From the NCBI RefSeq assembly GCF_947501905.1, contig NZ_CANMXL010000001.1:310001-374000 (forward strand): DNA of 64,000 nucleotides, given 5' to 3'. A model generated the notes under the pieces. That model did no database searches. It worked only from the letters and a program-made list of their open reading frames with translations, and was not told the DNA's origin. A program made the position numbers and the translations under genes. This document shows positions 17,128 to 26,487 of this stretch, one piece after another. The stretch comes from an uncultured Winogradskyella sp. (GTDB lineage: Bacteria > Bacteroidota > Bacteroidia > Flavobacteriales > Flavobacteriaceae). Within the stretch, counting starts at the first letter, position 1. Each line of letters opens with the position of its first letter.

Positions 17128-18479
17128 TATCCTATCTCTTTAAGCATTAAGTCTAATCCTTCTCTTATAATTTTTTGATGTGGTTGTTTAGACACACAAA
17201 TAAACTCTGTTAACGCAAAATCTTCAGGAGCAACTTCGTACATTCCTAAAGCTTCCATCTCATCTAAATCCTTATACATACATGCTTTTAAGATTTGTAA
17301 AGGATAAATATCTAAAGGAAATACTTGCTCGTAGTTACCTGTAACAACAAATGCGCGATGCTCGCCGTTGGTATTTGTATTTAAATCATACTTCTTATTT
17401 GGAGTTAACCAAGAAAAAGTCAATGCTCTAGAAGGAGATATTTTATTAAATACTGGTTTATTCCAACCGAAAAATTCGTAATCATCACCTTCAGGTATAA
17501 CTGTTATTACATTGCTATAATAATCTAAACTCCCGTCTGGTTTTACTTCTTTCCCTGATAATACATTACCGGAAATAATCCTGTCATTACCATCCTTATC
17601 AACACCATTATCATATACCATTGTAGACACCTCAGCGCCTATTTTGGTTTTGAAATAACGTGGCTTTTTAACTGAAGAACCTGCTAATGCAACCGTACGC
17701 TCAGCGTTAAACTTACCCGTTAACAATAGCTCTCCAATAATAACTAGATCTTGAGCATTTACTGTCCAAACTATCTCTCCCTTATTAACTGGGCTAAGCT
17801 TATTTATTAAAGTACCTACATTCCCTGATGGATGAGGACCAGAAACAGAATAAGTAGATGTATTATCTAAATTAGCTAAGGGTGAATTTGAACCTTTACC
17901 AACCGAAATATGAACACCACCATCCGTTAGTTTAGAAAGTGCGGTAACCGCTGCTTGTAATTCTGCTTCTTTGCCTGTTAAGGTGAAATCTAAATCAGCA
18001 GCTAATGGCGCAGAAGCATACCCAGAAATAAAAATAGCCTTAGGTGTATTGCTTGGGTTAGCAACAACATCGTAAGGACGTTGTTTAATAAAAGCCCAAC
18101 AACCAGAAGCTAACAAATGTGCTTTTAAAGCATCTGCATCTGAGTTTAAGTCAAATTTACCATGGTCTACATAAGATTGCTCTTTGTCTGCCGTCACTTT
18201 AATTGCCATGATGCGACGTCTTTCGCCTCTTAGCACTTCAGTAACTTCACCAGAAGCAGGTGAAACAAACTTCATAGCTTCGTTATCTTTATTAAAAAAT
18301 AATGTTTCTCCAGCTTTTACTTTTGCACCTTCTTTTGCAACAAGTTTTGGTGTAATACTGTGAAAATCTTCTGGCCTAACTGTGAAAGTATTGCTAATTA
18401 TAGCATTTTCGGTGGTCTTTTCGGCTTCGCCAACCAATTTTATATCTAAGCCTTTTTTTATTCTAATGTCTTTTGACAT
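17127..18479 (-). CDS. nqrA: Na+-translocating NADH:quinone reductase subunit A
   Basis: 450 residues, the peripheral cytoplasmic subunit implicated in quinone binding. Starts KDIRIKKGLDIKLVGEAE and has PKLVAKEGAKVKAGETLFFNK, FVSPASGEVTEVLRGERRRI, VHISVGKGSNSP and SGPHPSGNVGTLINKLSPV, all typical. First gene of nqrABCDEF. In a flavobacterium the complex reduces menaquinone and pumps sodium out, feeding symporters such as the SLC13 protein nearby. Confidence 0.98.
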   Translation of the reverse strand: MSKDIRIKKGLDIKLVGEAEKTTENAIISNTFTVRPEDFHSITPKLVAKEGAKVKAGETLFFNKDNEAMKFVSPASGEVTEVLRGERRRIMAIKVTADKEQSYVDHGKFDLNSDADALKAHLLASGCWAFIKQRPYDVVANPSNTPKAIFISGYASAPLAADLDFTLTGKEAELQAAVTALSKLTDGGVHISVGKGSNSPLANLDNTSTYSVSGPHPSGNVGTLINKLSPVNKGEIVWTVNAQDLVIIGELLLTGKFNAERTVALAGSSVKKPRYFKTKIGAEVSTMVYDNGVDKDGNDRIISGNVLSGKEVKPDGSLDYYSNVITVIPEGDDYEFFGWNKPVFNKISPSRALTFSWLTPNKKYDLNTNTNGEHRAFVVTGNYEQVFPLDIYPLQILKACMYKDLDEMEALGMYEVAPEDFALTEFICVSKQPHQKIIREGLDLMLKEIG

Positions 18480-18512
18480 ATTTCTTAAGATTAGTTATCT
18501 AAAAAATCGGTG

Positions 18513-18520
18513 CAAAAATA
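18513..18520 (-). promoter_or_regulatory. -7 element TATTTTTG for the nqr operon
   Basis: On the minus strand TATTTTTG matches TAnnTTTG, 34-41 bases before the nqrA ATG. A TTG is present upstream but too close for a standard -33. Confidence 0.45.
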
Positions 18521-18637
18521 CGAATTAAAAGGGCAATTTTATACAATATATATTTGACATGATTTTATTTATAATTATTCTAAATAATATTTTTTTGAAG
18601 AAATTTTATAACTAAAATTAAAGGCATGGATTTTGAT

Positions 18638-18645
18638 TATCTTTG
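18638..18645 (+). promoter_or_regulatory. -7 element TATCTTTG that sets the start of the T9SS plug gene
   Basis: Exact TAnnTTTG match lying downstream of the first in-frame ATG (18626) and 20 bases upstream of the second (18665). If used, transcripts begin after 18645 and only the second ATG can start translation. Confidence 0.55.
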
Positions 18646-18664
18646 TCTGTCAATAAATCTACGC

Positions 18665-19912
18665 ATGATTAAAAAAACACTTTGTATATTATTTTTTCTG
18701 ACTTGTCACATTATAGGTTTTTCTCAAACTGAAGAAATATTACCTCCAGATTTTATAAAAACTATAACTTTTAAAGGTAGCACTAGTCAAGCTCAGTTAC
18801 CTATACTAAGATTAGGCGAGCCTTTTAGCCTTGAGTTTGATGCTCTTACCGGCAATGAAGAAGATTTCTACTATAAAATAGAGTATTTTGATTTTGACTG
18901 GAAGCCTTCTCAACTAGTTAAAGGAGAATATCTTAAAGGTATAGACAATGTGAGAATCATAAACTACCTAAATTCTTTAAATACGTATCAAATGTATTCG
19001 CATTACGATTTAAGAATCCCAAACCGACAAACTAAAGGATTATTAAAATCTGGCAATTACATGATTACAATCTATGACGATTATGACGAAGTCATGTTTT
19101 CTAGAAAGTTTATGATTGTAGAAGATATAGCTACCGTTGGTGTACAAGCAAAACGCACTCGTAATTTTGAAACTATTAATGAAAAACAAATTGTAAACAT
19201 CAAGATTAATTCTGGCAGTATAAATCTTAACAATCCGCTGGAAACTATTAAGACATTGATTATTCAGAATAATAATTTAAATACCGCAATATCAGACTTA
19301 AAACCTCAATATACAATCGGCAGAGAACTGATATATAGATATGATGATGAAGCTTCGTTTTGGGCAGGAAATGAGTACTTAAATTTTGAGACCAAAAATG
19401 TTCGTACTGCAAGTTTAGGTATTCAATTTATAGACCTAAAAGATTTATATCACAGTTATTTATTTAAACAAATAAATAGAAAAAACAGACCTTACACCTG
19501 GAATCCTGATATAAACGGAAACTTTTTAGTTAATGCAATAGATGTTGATAATATTGACGTCCAAGCAGATTATACACTAGTACATTTTACACTTCTTGAA
19601 GATGAGTTTGTAGATAAAGACGTTTATGTATATGGCAACTTCAATAACTTTGCTATAGAAGATATGACTCGCATGTTCTATAATAGAGAAAGTGGCAATT
19701 ACGAATGCATCTTAAAACTCAAGCAAGGGTTTTACAATTATAAATTCGTTACTGTAGATTCAGATGGTAATTTGGATGAAGGTGCCATAAGCGGTAATTT
19801 TTGGCAAACAGAAAATAATTATAAAGTTTTGGTATATTACAGAGACCTTGGTGCTCGCTTTGATAGGCTTATCGGGTTTGGCGAAACCAACTCAGAACGC
19901 ATTAGAAATTAA
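18665..19912 (+). CDS. DUF5103 protein, T9SS plug-type protein
   Basis: 415 residues from the ATG at 18665, chosen because a clear signal peptide (MIKKTLCILFFLTCHIIGFSQ) begins there and a promoter element lies between it and the earlier ATG at 18626. Body features: PPDFIKTITFKGSTSQAQLPILRLGEPFSLEFD, the YYKIEYFDFDWKPSQLVKGEYL module, and an Ig-like/carbohydrate-binding-like C-terminal unit (VYGNFNNFAIEDMTRMFYN). DUF5103 includes the Plug protein that closes the SprA translocon of the T9SS in Flavobacterium johnsoniae. Single-gene unit, divergent from nqrA. Confidence 0.8.
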   Translation: MIKKTLCILFFLTCHIIGFSQTEEILPPDFIKTITFKGSTSQAQLPILRLGEPFSLEFDALTGNEEDFYYKIEYFDFDWKPSQLVKGEYLKGIDNVRIINYLNSLNTYQMYSHYDLRIPNRQTKGLLKSGNYMITIYDDYDEVMFSRKFMIVEDIATVGVQAKRTRNFETINEKQIVNIKINSGSINLNNPLETIKTLIIQNNNLNTAISDLKPQYTIGRELIYRYDDEASFWAGNEYLNFETKNVRTASLGIQFIDLKDLYHSYLFKQINRKNRPYTWNPDINGNFLVNAIDVDNIDVQADYTLVHFTLLEDEFVDKDVYVYGNFNNFAIEDMTRMFYNRESGNYECILKLKQGFYNYKFVTVDSDGNLDEGAISGNFWQTENNYKVLVYYRDLGARFDRLIGFGETNSERIRN

Positions 19913-19993
19913 AATCTATTTTCTAAAAAAGAATATTGTAAGTATCTTGAACATTTTTAGACAAATACGCCATTAATACTACACTATTTTAAC

Positions 19994-21391
19994 ATGCGAC
20001 AAGACCTCAAACTATTTTCTGAATTATGTGATTTTCTATTTGAAGAGGAACAGAAAAATCCTGTTGCAAAACCAATTCCTACTTCAGAGTTATTTCAGAA
20101 ATTAGATTTAAAACTAGGTAATGAAGGTGTTGTTGATGAGGCGTTGACTAACACTTTAAAGTCTATTATAGAACGCACACCAAAAACCGCTTCTAAATCT
20201 TTTTTCAATCAACTATTTGGAGGACGTATTGGCAAAGCTGCTCTTGGAGATTTATTAGCAGTAATGCTCAATAATAGCATGTACACTTATAAAGTTGCTG
20301 GTCCGCAAGTTGGTATTGAAAAAGAAATTATAGACAATATTTGTAGACTATCTGGTTATCCAGAAAATAGTGGAGGCACATTAGCAGCAGGTGGGTCTAT
20401 GACTAACCTCATGGCCTTATTGATGGCTCGCGATTCTAAATTTCCCGAAATCAGAACCAATGGCATTTCGCAAAAAATAACATTATATACTTCCGAAGCA
20501 TCACACTACTCTGCTTCAAAAAATGCTGTATTAACTGGCATTGGAAGAAACCAAGTTCGTTTTATCAAAACCAATAATCGAGGTGAGATGAGTGCTTCTC
20601 ATTTAGAAAGCGTCATCAAAAACGATATTAAAGAAGGTTATAAGCCATTTTTTGTAAATGCTACTGCTGGGACAACCGTATTAGGTGCTTTTGATGATAT
20701 TAAATCTATAAGTGAGGTATGTAAAACATACAGTTTATGGCTTCATGTAGATGGTGCTTATTGCGGTAGTGTTATCTTTAGCAAAACATATAAGCATTTG
20801 GTAAATGGACTGGATTTCTCTGATTCTTTTAGCCTAAACGGACATAAAATGTTAGGAACACCTCTAGGCTGTTCAATAATTATTACTAAGCATAAAGCTC
20901 AACTTCATCATTCGTTTTCTAATGAAGCAGACTATCTATACCAAACAGATGGCGACGATTTTAATCTTGGCAAAACATCGTTGCAGTGCGGAAGACGAAA
21001 CGATGCATTAAAATTATGGACACTATGGAAGTCTGTCGGCACTAATGGCCTTGAACAGATTGTAGATCATCAATTTGAATTGGCTCAAACAGCTAGAGAT
21101 TACATCAATAGTCATCCAGATTATACCCTTTACAGTTATGATGATTCTATCTCCGTTTGCTTTAATTACAAAGACATTCCCGCAAATGTGCTCTGCACTG
21201 CACTTTATGAAGATTCACAATTAATGGTGGGGTTTGGAAAATTTAATGATACAGAGTTTGTGCGTATGGTTACCATAAATACTGTCTTAGAAAAAGAAGA
21301 TATTATTAATTTCTTTACGACTATTGAAACCTATGTATCTAAACATTTGTTAAAAAACGTTTCTCATAGCGAAACTTTAATTGACAAATAA
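19994..21391 (+). CDS. PLP-dependent decarboxylase, group II
   Basis: 465 residues. Aromatic/acidic amino acid decarboxylase fold: GGTLAAGGSMTNLMALLMAR, SEASHYSASKNA (His171 stacks on PLP), LWLHVDGAYCG (Asp253 holds the pyridine nitrogen) and SLNGHKMLGTPLGC (Lys285 forms the Schiff base). The substrate cannot be read from the sequence; candidates are aspartate, glutamate, 2,4-diaminobutyrate or aromatic amino acids. An aspartate 1-decarboxylase role for pantothenate is one possibility. Followed by apaG, which appears to have its own promoter. Confidence 0.88.
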   Translation: MRQDLKLFSELCDFLFEEEQKNPVAKPIPTSELFQKLDLKLGNEGVVDEALTNTLKSIIERTPKTASKSFFNQLFGGRIGKAALGDLLAVMLNNSMYTYKVAGPQVGIEKEIIDNICRLSGYPENSGGTLAAGGSMTNLMALLMARDSKFPEIRTNGISQKITLYTSEASHYSASKNAVLTGIGRNQVRFIKTNNRGEMSASHLESVIKNDIKEGYKPFFVNATAGTTVLGAFDDIKSISEVCKTYSLWLHVDGAYCGSVIFSKTYKHLVNGLDFSDSFSLNGHKMLGTPLGCSIIITKHKAQLHHSFSNEADYLYQTDGDDFNLGKTSLQCGRRNDALKLWTLWKSVGTNGLEQIVDHQFELAQTARDYINSHPDYTLYSYDDSISVCFNYKDIPANVLCTALYEDSQLMVGFGKFNDTEFVRMVTINTVLEKEDIINFFTTIETYVSKHLLKNVSHSETLIDK

Positions 21392-21409
21392 AAAAATAGC
21401 TTATCTTCG
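21381..21409 (+). promoter_or_regulatory. candidate promoter for apaG, TTG-N18-TATCTTCG
   Basis: TTG at 21381-21383 (inside the end of the decarboxylase gene) and TATCTTCG at 21402-21409, spacing 18, with one mismatch to TAnnTTTG. The same -7 variant occurs before the YqeY-type gene. Confidence 0.4.
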
Positions 21410-21427
21410 TAAGGAACAAAAAAGGCG

Positions 21428-21814
21428 ATGGTACAACAAGTTACGAGCGGAATTAAAATTTCGGTAGAAACTGATTTTGAAGGTACATTTTATAAAAACT
21501 ATAAAATGAACTTTGCCTTCGCTTACAAAATTACCATTGAAAATCAGAGTAAAGACGTTGTACAACTCAACTCACGTTACTGGAAAATTAAAGATGCCTT
21601 AAACAATATTGAAGTTGTCCGAGGGGAAGGTGTCATTGGACAAAAACCTATTATCCAGCCAGGAGAATCGCATACATACAATTCGGGATGTTTATTAACG
21701 TCTCCTTTTGGGAGTATGCATGGCTACTACAATATGGTTAATTTCTCTAACTCTAAAAAATTCAAAGTTTACATCCCTTCTTTTAAACTAAGTGCTCCTT
21801 TTTCACTTAACTAA
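21428..21814 (+). CDS. apaG: ApaG-type protein (Co2+/Mg2+ efflux-associated)
   Basis: 128 residues, full length for the family. Fibronectin III-like fold with the pattern FAYKITIENQSKDVVQLNSRYWKIKDALN, VRGEGVIGQKPIIQPGESHTYNSGCLLTSPFGSMHGYY. ApaG proteins are linked to divalent cation resistance and Ap4A metabolism in enterobacteria; biochemical role unclear. Its last 4 bases overlap the convergent gene at 21811. Confidence 0.93.
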   Translation: MVQQVTSGIKISVETDFEGTFYKNYKMNFAFAYKITIENQSKDVVQLNSRYWKIKDALNNIEVVRGEGVIGQKPIIQPGESHTYNSGCLLTSPFGSMHGYYNMVNFSNSKKFKVYIPSFKLSAPFSLN

Positions 21815-22818
21815 GATTCAAAATGCTTAGCAAATTCGAAGCGAAATGTTTTTGAGTTTTGCTGAATATGAAAGAATTTACAGTTTGAATAATGTATAAA
21901 TTGATATTCCGAATCAATTTCAAACCCTTCAGAATCTATTTTATAAACACCATCACAGTCAATGTTCCCATATGGTGAAATTCTCCTGAATCTAAATTCG
22001 TCTTTACTTCCTAAATCGTAAATCTCAAACCAAGCACCTGCAGCAATACCACTTAACCATTGTGCGTGTATAGCTTTAACATTATTCTCTTTTGGTTTAA
22101 TTGTACCAACTATACTTGGGTTATAACCTTTTAAAGTATCCAAGAATAAACGTCTATTTTCTTTACTGACTGTGGATGCAAATTCGTTTATTTCACCTTT
22201 ATCAGTAACTCTATAAACAAAGTCTTCGGTATCAGCAATAACCACATTACCAATTGTACTTGGTGTAAACCACTTAGATTTTATAAGTTTAGTTTTTAGA
22301 ACATTATCAGTCACTGAAGCAATTAAAGCATCAGTTACAAAGCGAGCACAATTACAAGCCTCACCTACAAAAGCCGCATAACGAATAAAACCCTCACTCT
22401 GCCTTTCTGTAATATGACTCCTAGCTAAATCATAATTAACAGAATTACATACTGAAGCATACAAATCACCATCGCCATGCGTTAATTTTGGATGCGAAGC
22501 TAAGAACTTTAAGACCTCATCAATATTCTGAATTTTATCATTTTTAATGTCTGCCTTTATAGGAAAATTGAGTTCAAAATCAGTTTCTCTACCTCGTACC
22601 CTACCATTTGGAGAAGCTGTTATATAACGACCAAAGTCATGATACTCTAAAACCCCTGTTTTTTTATCAATCAAAACCAATGCTGCATGGCCTGCTCTTA
22701 CATGTTTTTTATTCCCAACAAATAAGAATCGCAGAAATTTTGAATACCATTCTTCAGCATGAGACACAATGGTTTCTGGATAAGCCATTGTAATTATAAA
22801 GGCATCATTTTTTTGCAT
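21811..22818 (-). CDS. DUF6695-like protein, possible papain-like hydrolase
   Basis: 335 residues, cytosolic by sequence. Resembles what I recall as DUF6695. N-terminal about 190 residues: AFIITMAYPETIVSHAEEWYSKFLRFLF, HVRAGHAALVLIDKKTGVLEYHDFGRY and later FVGEACNCARFVTDALI. A conserved His in RAGHAAL and Cys in CNCARFV, in this order, match permuted papain/NlpC-like proteins, so an amide hydrolase role is possible. The C-terminal about 100 residues are beta-rich (SKDEFRFRRISPYGNIDCDGVYKID). It overlaps the apaG 3' end by 4 bases. Confidence 0.7.
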   Translation of the reverse strand: MQKNDAFIITMAYPETIVSHAEEWYSKFLRFLFVGNKKHVRAGHAALVLIDKKTGVLEYHDFGRYITASPNGRVRGRETDFELNFPIKADIKNDKIQNIDEVLKFLASHPKLTHGDGDLYASVCNSVNYDLARSHITERQSEGFIRYAAFVGEACNCARFVTDALIASVTDNVLKTKLIKSKWFTPSTIGNVVIADTEDFVYRVTDKGEINEFASTVSKENRRLFLDTLKGYNPSIVGTIKPKENNVKAIHAQWLSGIAAGAWFEIYDLGSKDEFRFRRISPYGNIDCDGVYKIDSEGFEIDSEYQFIHYSNCKFFHIQQNSKTFRFEFAKHFES

Positions 22819-22940
22819 ATAAAAAATAAAAATATTTCACAGATAAGGAGTCTCTTTTGTGGGCATGAACTTACAAAATTTTATTTTGATATTGGTATTT
22901 GAAGCAACTTCAAAAAAACACTTTTGTTTTATAAATATTG

Positions 22941-22948
22941 TACCTTTG
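22941..22948 (+). promoter_or_regulatory. -7 element TACCTTTG upstream of pruA
   Basis: Exact TAnnTTTG match, 38 bases before the pruA start. The only TTG nearby (22924-22926) is 14 bases upstream, closer than usual. Confidence 0.5.
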
Positions 22949-22986
22949 CACTTTCAAAAAAAATTAAATTTTAAAACATCATAACT

Positions 22987-24612
22987 ATGGCAAACGGATT
23001 CTTTAATGTACCAGTAGCGGTAAATGAACCTGTAAAATCTTACGCTCCAGGATCTCCTGAACGTGAAGCTGTTGCTGCAGCTTACAAATCAATGTTTAAC
23101 AGTAAAGTTGAAGTCCCATTATACATAAACGGAAAAGATGTAAAGACTGGTAATACTAGGACTATGTCTCCTCCACATGACCACCAACATATAGTTGGCG
23201 AATATCACCTAGCTGAAAAGTCTCATATAGATGATGCTATTTCAACAGCTTTAGAAGCACGTAAATCTTGGTCTCAAATGCCATGGGAACACCGTGCTGG
23301 CATCTTTTTAAAAGCTGCTGAATTAATTGCTGGTCCTTACCGTGCAAAGATTAATGCAGCTACAATGATAGCACAGTCAAAAACCATACACCAAGCAGAA
23401 ATTGATGCTGCTTGTGAGTTTATTGATTTCTTACGTTTCAACGTACAGTTTATGACTGACATTTATATGGAGCAACCAGAAAGTACTAGCGATGCTTGGA
23501 ACCGTGTTGAGTATCGTCCACTTGAAGGTTTTACATATGCTGTAACGCCTTTTAACTTTACAGCAATTGCGGGTAACTTGCCAGCTTGTATGGCTTTAAT
23601 GGGCAATGTTGTTGTTTGGAAACCAAGCGACAGTCAAGTCTATTCGGCAAAAGTAATTATGGATGTTTTTAAAGAAGCTGGTGTACCAGATGGTGTAATC
23701 AATGTGGTTTTTGGTGACCCTGTTATGATTACAAATACTGTTTTAGCAAGTCCTGATTTCTCAGGGTTACACTTTACAGGTTCTACTTTTATATTTAAAG
23801 AATTGTGGAAGCAAATTGGAGAGAATATTCATAATTACAAAACCTATCCAAGAATAGTTGGAGAAACTGGCGGGAAAGATTTTATCATTGCTCACAAATC
23901 GGCTAACTCTAAGCAAGTAGCTACTGCTATTGCTCGTGGTGCTTTTGAATTCCAAGGACAAAAATGTAGTGCTGCATCTCGTGCTTATGTACCAAAAGGC
24001 ATTTGGAGTGATGTAAAAAAATATTTATTAGAAGACATTAAGTCTTTTAAAATGGGCTCTCCAGAAGATATGAGCAATTTTATTACAGCAGTAATCCACG
24101 AAGGCTCTTTTGATAAATTGGCAAAATATATTGATGGTGCTAAAGCTGATAGTAATGCCGAAATTATTGCAGGTGGTAATTACGATAAATCTAAAGGTTA
24201 CTTTATTGAGCCTACTGTTATTGTAGCTTCTGACCCAAAATATACGACGATGTGTACGGAGCTTTTTGGCCCAGTAATTACTATTTACGTATATGAAGAT
24301 GACGCCTATTCTGAAACTTTAAAATTAGTTGACGAAACTAGTGAATATGCATTAACAGGTGCTATAATATCTACTGATAGATATGCAGTAGAAGAAGCAA
24401 CCAAAGCTTTACAAAACTCTGCAGGAAACTTCTATATCAATGACAAACCAACTGGTGCTGTTGTTGGTCAACAGCCTTTTGGTGGTGCCAGAGCATCTGG
24501 AACAAACGATAAAGCCGGTAGTGCACAAAATTTATTACGCTGGGTATCGCCTAGATTAATAAAAGAGACATTCGTAACCCCTACTGATTATAGATATCCT
24601 TTCTTAGGATAA
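22987..24612 (+). CDS. pruA: L-glutamate gamma-semialdehyde dehydrogenase
   Basis: 541 residues, the monofunctional ALDH4-type enzyme. Oxidises glutamate semialdehyde/1-pyrroline-5-carboxylate to glutamate with NAD+, the last step of proline degradation. Landmarks: TPFNFTAIAGNLPACMALMGNVVVWKPS (cofactor), FTGST, VGETGGKD (Glu293 general base), GQKCSAASR (catalytic Cys327) and GPVITIYVYEDD. Proline dehydrogenase is not fused or adjacent. Own promoter and a strong terminator, so a single-gene unit. Confidence 0.96.
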   Translation: MANGFFNVPVAVNEPVKSYAPGSPEREAVAAAYKSMFNSKVEVPLYINGKDVKTGNTRTMSPPHDHQHIVGEYHLAEKSHIDDAISTALEARKSWSQMPWEHRAGIFLKAAELIAGPYRAKINAATMIAQSKTIHQAEIDAACEFIDFLRFNVQFMTDIYMEQPESTSDAWNRVEYRPLEGFTYAVTPFNFTAIAGNLPACMALMGNVVVWKPSDSQVYSAKVIMDVFKEAGVPDGVINVVFGDPVMITNTVLASPDFSGLHFTGSTFIFKELWKQIGENIHNYKTYPRIVGETGGKDFIIAHKSANSKQVATAIARGAFEFQGQKCSAASRAYVPKGIWSDVKKYLLEDIKSFKMGSPEDMSNFITAVIHEGSFDKLAKYIDGAKADSNAEIIAGGNYDKSKGYFIEPTVIVASDPKYTTMCTELFGPVITIYVYEDDAYSETLKLVDETSEYALTGAIISTDRYAVEEATKALQNSAGNFYINDKPTGAVVGQQPFGGARASGTNDKAGSAQNLLRWVSPRLIKETFVTPTDYRYPFLG

Positions 24613-24632
24613 CCTCTAAACATTATAATTTC

Positions 24633-24668
24633 AAAAAACCCTTTAGTATTTTCCCTAAAGGGTTTTTT
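24633..24668 (+). terminator. intrinsic terminator after pruA
   Basis: AAAAAACCCTTTAG pairs with CTAAAGGGTTTTTT around an 8-base loop, with a T-run. Confidence 0.9.
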
Positions 24669-24714
24669 GTTTTTAACTATCTTTATAAACCATTAATCAA
24701 GAACTATTTATCAT

Positions 24715-26439
24715 ATGAAAAAAATCTACATGTTATCCTTTTTATTATTTTCATTTTTAGGACTCTCACAAGTGACTCCGGTCACTATTACCTCTGATTT
24801 AACAGCAGACTTATCTGGCTATGCTGGAGCCACTGAATTTGCCGGACAAGCCGAATATTTTGTTTATCTAAGTACAGATGACATTTTGGATAGACCAATT
24901 TTTTTAATAGACGGATTTGACCCTGGTGATACGAGAAAAATTGATGCATTGTATGCTTCTTTGGATTATACAGGCAATCCTAGCTTTACCAATCTTGGTG
25001 ATGAGTTACGAGCAGAAGGTTTTGATATTGTTGTGGTTAATTTCCCGACTTATATGAATTCTGGAGCAGATGTTGATGGCGGTGCGGATTTTATAGAAAG
25101 AAATGCACTAACATTAGTAGCGCTTATTGAAGATATAAATACTGAAAAAGCAATGGCAAGTTCGCCTGAACAAAATATAATTATCGGCCCAAGTATGGGT
25201 GGCTTAATTTCTAGATATGCTTTGAATTATATGGAAAACAACATGCTAGATGCCGATACTAGCTTATGGATTTCTTTAGATTCACCTCACTTAGGAGCCA
25301 ATGTGCCTATTGGACTCCAGCATCAATTTAACTATCTAGCTAATAACAGTAATGCCCCTCAAGCAGATTTAGCACCAATTATAGATGGTGTGCTAAATTC
25401 TCCAGCTGCCAGGCAATTATTGGTAGATCATTTTGAAGCGCATCTTGATAGTTCTGGTGATGGCGTTACTTTTGATCCTTCATTAACATTACCAATACCT
25501 CATCCTTACAGAACACAATTTGAATCAAATATTAATGATTTAACAACATCTGGTTTTCCTGAAAATTCCAGAAGAATTGCAGTCGCAAATGGAAGCGGAA
25601 TAGGCACACCGTATCTTGCAAAAGATGGCACAACAGAAGTAACCCCTGGTTTTGCCATAATACCTGACGATTTTAATGTAATGACTGATATAGTTGTACC
25701 TATTTTTGGCACTCTAACCTTGACCATTGATATAGATATTAACATGACTCCCGAAGACGGCACACCACAGCAAGTTAGTTTGTTCTCTACTTCTGTTTTA
25801 GGTTCTCCTATTACTTCAAGTGCTTCTTCGGGCACAACCAACTTTGACGGTGTAGATGCTGCTCCTGGAGGCTTATTTGATTTAAGTGATTTATCTGGAG
25901 ATTTACCTATGGATGGACTAGCTAGTGATTTTTTAAATGCCTTGACAATAGACAAATTTAGTTTTATACCAACAGTGAGTGCATTAGCTCTAGAAATAAC
26001 AGAAGAAACCGCTGATGATGACATCAATTGGTTTCACGATATAAATCTAACTTCAGGGCGAGCAACAACAAACAATACACCTTTTGATAATACGTTTTTA
26101 CCAGATGACAACGAAGACCACGTTGAAATTACACCAGCAAACGCTGCTTTTGTCTTAGCAGAAATTAGAGGTATTGCATTGAGTACTAATAACAATAATA
26201 TCAACTCATTTCAACTTGCGAAAAACCCAATATCAGATGCGCTTATTTTAAAATCTAATACTAATCAGAATGCTTCAATACAGATTATAGATTATTCTGG
26301 AAAATTGGTTTTAAGCAGAAACATGGACTTAGGAAATACAACTGAAATTCCTATAAACTTAAATTCAGGATTTTATATTTTGAATGTTAATGGCGAAAAT
26401 GGAGCAAAATTCACAACGAAGTTTATTGTAAATAAATAG
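24715..26439 (+). CDS. secreted alpha/beta hydrolase (lipase/esterase-like) with T9SS type A sorting domain
   Basis: 574 residues. Signal peptide about 1-19 (ends LGLSQ). Alpha/beta hydrolase core about 55-300 with oxyanion region PIFLIDGFDPGDTRK and nucleophile elbow IIIGPSMGGLISRYAL (Ser160 in G-x-S-x-G); WISLDSPHLGANVPIG follows as in lipases and PGAP1-like proteins. An insert of about 150 residues without clear homology comes next. The last about 75 residues are a type A sorting domain: FQLAKNPISDALIL, IQIIDYSGKLVLS, LNSGFYILNVN and a basic end (TTKFIVNK). So it should be exported by the T9SS and attached or released. Substrate unknown. Confidence 0.85.
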   Translation: MKKIYMLSFLLFSFLGLSQVTPVTITSDLTADLSGYAGATEFAGQAEYFVYLSTDDILDRPIFLIDGFDPGDTRKIDALYASLDYTGNPSFTNLGDELRAEGFDIVVVNFPTYMNSGADVDGGADFIERNALTLVALIEDINTEKAMASSPEQNIIIGPSMGGLISRYALNYMENNMLDADTSLWISLDSPHLGANVPIGLQHQFNYLANNSNAPQADLAPIIDGVLNSPAARQLLVDHFEAHLDSSGDGVTFDPSLTLPIPHPYRTQFESNINDLTTSGFPENSRRIAVANGSGIGTPYLAKDGTTEVTPGFAIIPDDFNVMTDIVVPIFGTLTLTIDIDINMTPEDGTPQQVSLFSTSVLGSPITSSASSGTTNFDGVDAAPGGLFDLSDLSGDLPMDGLASDFLNALTIDKFSFIPTVSALALEITEETADDDINWFHDINLTSGRATTNNTPFDNTFLPDDNEDHVEITPANAAFVLAEIRGIALSTNNNNINSFQLAKNPISDALILKSNTNQNASIQIIDYSGKLVLSRNMDLGNTTEIPINLNSGFYILNVNGENGAKFTTKFIVNK

Positions 26440-26462
26440 ATTCCACAATCTTCTATAATAAA

Positions 26463-26487
26463 AAAGAGCTCCGAAATGGAGCTCTTT
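26463..26487. terminator. bidirectional terminator between the hydrolase gene and rsmG
   Basis: AAAGAGCTCC pairs with GGAGCTCTTT around GAAAT, between two converging genes. Confidence 0.85.

Noticed and set aside
18626-18664. ATG at 18626 as start of the plug gene
   Set aside because: It precedes a -7 element and spoils an otherwise perfect signal peptide beginning at 18665.
24679-24686. TATCTTTA as -7 element for the lipase-like gene
   Set aside because: Lacks the G of TAnnTTTG and has no spaced TTG.
25506-26027. 173-codon open frame on the minus strand opposite the lipase-like gene
   Set aside because: Antisense shadow of a gene with clear signal peptide and sorting domain; no recognisable protein.
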